A stretch of DNA of 21,560 nucleotides from NCBI GenBank assembly GCA_003833135.1, contig QZLH01000148.1, positions 131,800-153,359 on the forward strand, written 5' to 3'. Shown here piece after piece: positions 20,141-21,560 of the stretch. A model generated the notes under the pieces. That model made no database searches and had not been told where the DNA came from. It was given only the letters and a program-made list of their open reading frames with translations. Every line of letters starts with the position of its first letter. The stretch's first letter is position 1. The stretch comes from Oehlia diaphana. Lineage: Eukaryota > Glomeromycota > Glomeromycetes > Glomerales > Glomeraceae. A program made the translations under genes and the position numbers.

Positions 20141-20450
20141 GAAAATCGAAATTTCGAAATTCTGAAATTTTGAAATTTCGGATTTGAAATTTTTGATTTT
20201 TGAAATTTCCTTTTATGTGAAATTCCCTTTTATGGTAACAATCTATGGTACACAAATTTCCAAAAATGAGAATTTTGTGTTATGGAATTTCCTGTTTTGG
20301 AAATTTGTGTAATGTCAAACATCACCATAAAAGGGAATTTCACATAAAAGGAAATTCGTAAAAGGAAATTTCAAAATTTCAAAATTTCAGTTTTCAAAAT
20401 TTCAAAATTCGATTTTTACATTTTCAATTTTTTGAAATTTGTAATTTCCA
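20141..20450. repeat. Large nested fold-back (hairpin) element
   Basis: A 33-nt arm at 20204-20236 is the exact reverse complement of 20324-20356. Outside it, both flanks are built of a GAAATTTC-type short motif (20141-20203 and 20357-20450) that is itself palindromic and can pair in many registers. Inside the loop a second perfect 16-nt inverted pair (ACACAAATTTCCAAAA at 20250-20265 and its complement at 20295-20310) makes a nested stem. The whole could extrude as a long cruciform. No coding capacity. Probably a non-autonomous fold-back transposon or satellite-like repeat; ends and target duplication are not clear. Confidence 0.75.
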
Positions 20451-20627
20451 AAAAAGGCAATTTCATCTAAATTCATGATCCAGCCTTAGGTCAGGTCATT
20501 GACTAATATTATTAAAGTAATTCAAAAAATGTTTTTATACTTTAATAAAAATTTTGTAAAGTGTTGTGAAAGTATTTTTCATTAAAATTGTTAAAAACAA
20601 TGCAAACCGTGTTTTCTTTATTAAATA

Positions 20628-20760
20628 CAGTTGACCCCCTCTATAGTCACTCCACATATAGTCACTTCTTTCTCTTTAATCACATGGTGGCTGGACCCGA
20701 TTTTTTAAATAATAAAACACCTTCTTTATAATCACAGATATAAGTATAATCACTGTCACA
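20628..20760. mobile_element. Single terminal end of a pogo/Tc1-like DNA transposon
   Basis: Directly after a TA dinucleotide (20626-20627) the sequence CAGTTGACCCCCTCTATAGT begins, which has the form of pogo/Tigger-type terminal inverted repeats (CAGTTGA... with TA target). Subterminal copies of TATAGTCACT at 20642 and 20657, and the related TATAATCAC(T) at 20727 and 20745, fit transposase-binding repeats. The element should extend to the right. No inverted partner end and no transposase frame were found up to the window end, so it is truncated, interrupted, or continues beyond 21560. Assignment rests on family knowledge of the terminal consensus. Confidence 0.55.
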
Positions 20761-20806
20761 CAAATTGTTAGAATGATATCATTAGTTGTTATAAATAAAT
20801 TAAATC

Positions 20807-20998
20807 ACATGATTCATATATGGGCGCTTTGCAGTAGAAAAGAATGAAACTACTAAAAAAAATAAAAAATGAATTAATATAAAATCTGAACAAATTATAG
20901 CATTTAGAATATTTTTGGTATATAAAAGAAAATTTGAATTTTTTTAGTAGTTTCGTCCCTTTCTACTGCAAAGCGCTCATATATTTGCGAATCTGTGC
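20807..20998. mobile_element. Short inverted-repeat (MITE-like) element
   Basis: The left arm (about 20807-20860), with GCGCTTTGCAGTAGAAA and GAAACTACTAAAAAAA, is matched in inverse orientation by the right arm (about 20941-20998), with TTTTTTAGTAGTTTC and TTTCTACTGCAAAGCGC. There are few mismatches over about 50 bp, apart from a 4-base gap near the outer ends. The loop is about 80 bp of AT-rich sequence without an ORF. The small ORF across it is a by-product. It lies inside the presumed body of the pogo-like element, so it may be a nested insertion. Confidence 0.65.
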
Positions 20999-21215
20999 AT
21001 ATGAACCATTCCTTTTTTATAAAAATATACACATCAAACCATTCCTTTTTTTTACAAAAATCCACACTTTTAATCGTTCTTTTTAGAGAAATCTCACACT
21101 TCAAAAATTTTTTTTTTGAAGAAACAACACGCTTCAAATTTTTCTTTTTACAAAATTTTTCATGTCAAAATGAATCATACACTTTCCTTTTTTACAAAAA
21201 TCATTTACAAAAGTA
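20999..21215. repeat. Degenerate tandem repeat
   Basis: Variants of AACCATTCCTTTTTTTTACAAAAATCCACAC follow one another at intervals of roughly 30-40 bp (for example 21003, 21038, 21182), with intermediate diverged copies. Open frames across it on both strands are products of the repeat and not genes. Confidence 0.5.
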
Positions 21216-21560
21216 TAAAGCATAATGCCACTGTCGCCCACGTCTGCCACCCGTGGACAGCAAGTGAAACTTTCTTTCTTATTTCGTTATTTTCTTTTAT
21301 TATGCTTGGTTTAGATTTGATATTTCCTTTATATACGCTTGGTTTAGGTTTTATATTATATTCTCTTATTTCTTCTTACAAACTGCGATAGTTCTCCCAT
21401 ATCTTAGGTTCCTAAAACATTATTTTCAAACTCGGATAGTTTCTTTTATGATATTTTCTGGACTTGCATCATTTTTATTATTTTAATTATTTTAATAACT
21501 GAAATCATTAATTATTAATCGTTTTTCATAGTGAAGCCACCATGATAACTCCATATTAAT
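21216..21560. other. Window end, no gene recognised
   Basis: It opens with a short GC-rich patch (21225-21262, GTCGCCCACGTCTGCCACCC) unlike its surroundings. GCTTGGTTTAG then occurs twice (21304 and 21339). No tRNA-like fold, coding domain or transposon end was found. Confidence 0.4.

Noticed and set aside
20904..21391. Three overlapping open frames of 76-91 codons
   Set aside because: They fall across inverted and tandem repeats and are repeat by-products, with no domain signature or codon bias matching the genes here.
1..21560. CRISPR array, bacterial operon or ribosome binding sites
   Set aside because: Spliced genes and eukaryotic domain families show a nuclear fungal genome; the repeats found are tandem or inverted and lack regular unique spacers.

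Overview
The window looks like nuclear DNA of an arbuscular mycorrhizal fungus (Glomeromycotina, Rhizophagus/Glomus-like). It is very AT-rich. Genes are interrupted by 70-200 nt GT-AG introns, and three gene types expanded in those genomes sit side by side: a 4-coumarate-CoA-ligase-like enzyme, an F-box/LRR protein, and kinase-plus-Sel1 proteins. This taxonomic call is inference from gene style; no rRNA or mitochondrial marker is present.

Layout. Positions 1-490 form a fold-back, MITE-like element. A four-exon acyl-CoA synthetase (4CL-like, 536 aa) runs leftward at 693-2520. About 6 kb of gene-poor sequence follows, with three stretches of decayed coding sequence: 4085-4941 (+), 5187-6545 (-) and 7144-7690 (-). 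An intact intronless F-box gene (8432-9910, +) converges on a four-exon kinase-Sel1 gene (10154-13188, -, 899 aa). Immediately upstream of the latter, on the same strand, lies a five-exon paralogue (14037-15957, -, 504 aa) that has lost the catalytic Asn and the first glycines of the nucleotide loop and is probably a pseudokinase. From 15958 to the end (5.6 kb) there is no intact gene: poly-A tracts, an LRR-like decayed repeat, a decayed ORF cluster, a large nested hairpin (20141-20450), one pogo/Tc1-like transposon end (20628) and a second fold-back element (20807-20998).

How the genes might work together. The two kinase genes share intron positions and phases, so they are a tandem duplication. 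One is a plausible catalytic kinase with a Sel1 scaffold; the other is a probable pseudokinase with a rudimentary tail. Kinase/pseudokinase pairs, Sel1 scaffolds and F-box/LRR adaptors are all expanded signalling or recognition families in these fungi, and the transposon debris around them fits a fast-evolving accessory region. A functional link among the genes is inference only. Exon boundaries were read by hand from splice consensus and reading-frame continuity, without transcript data.
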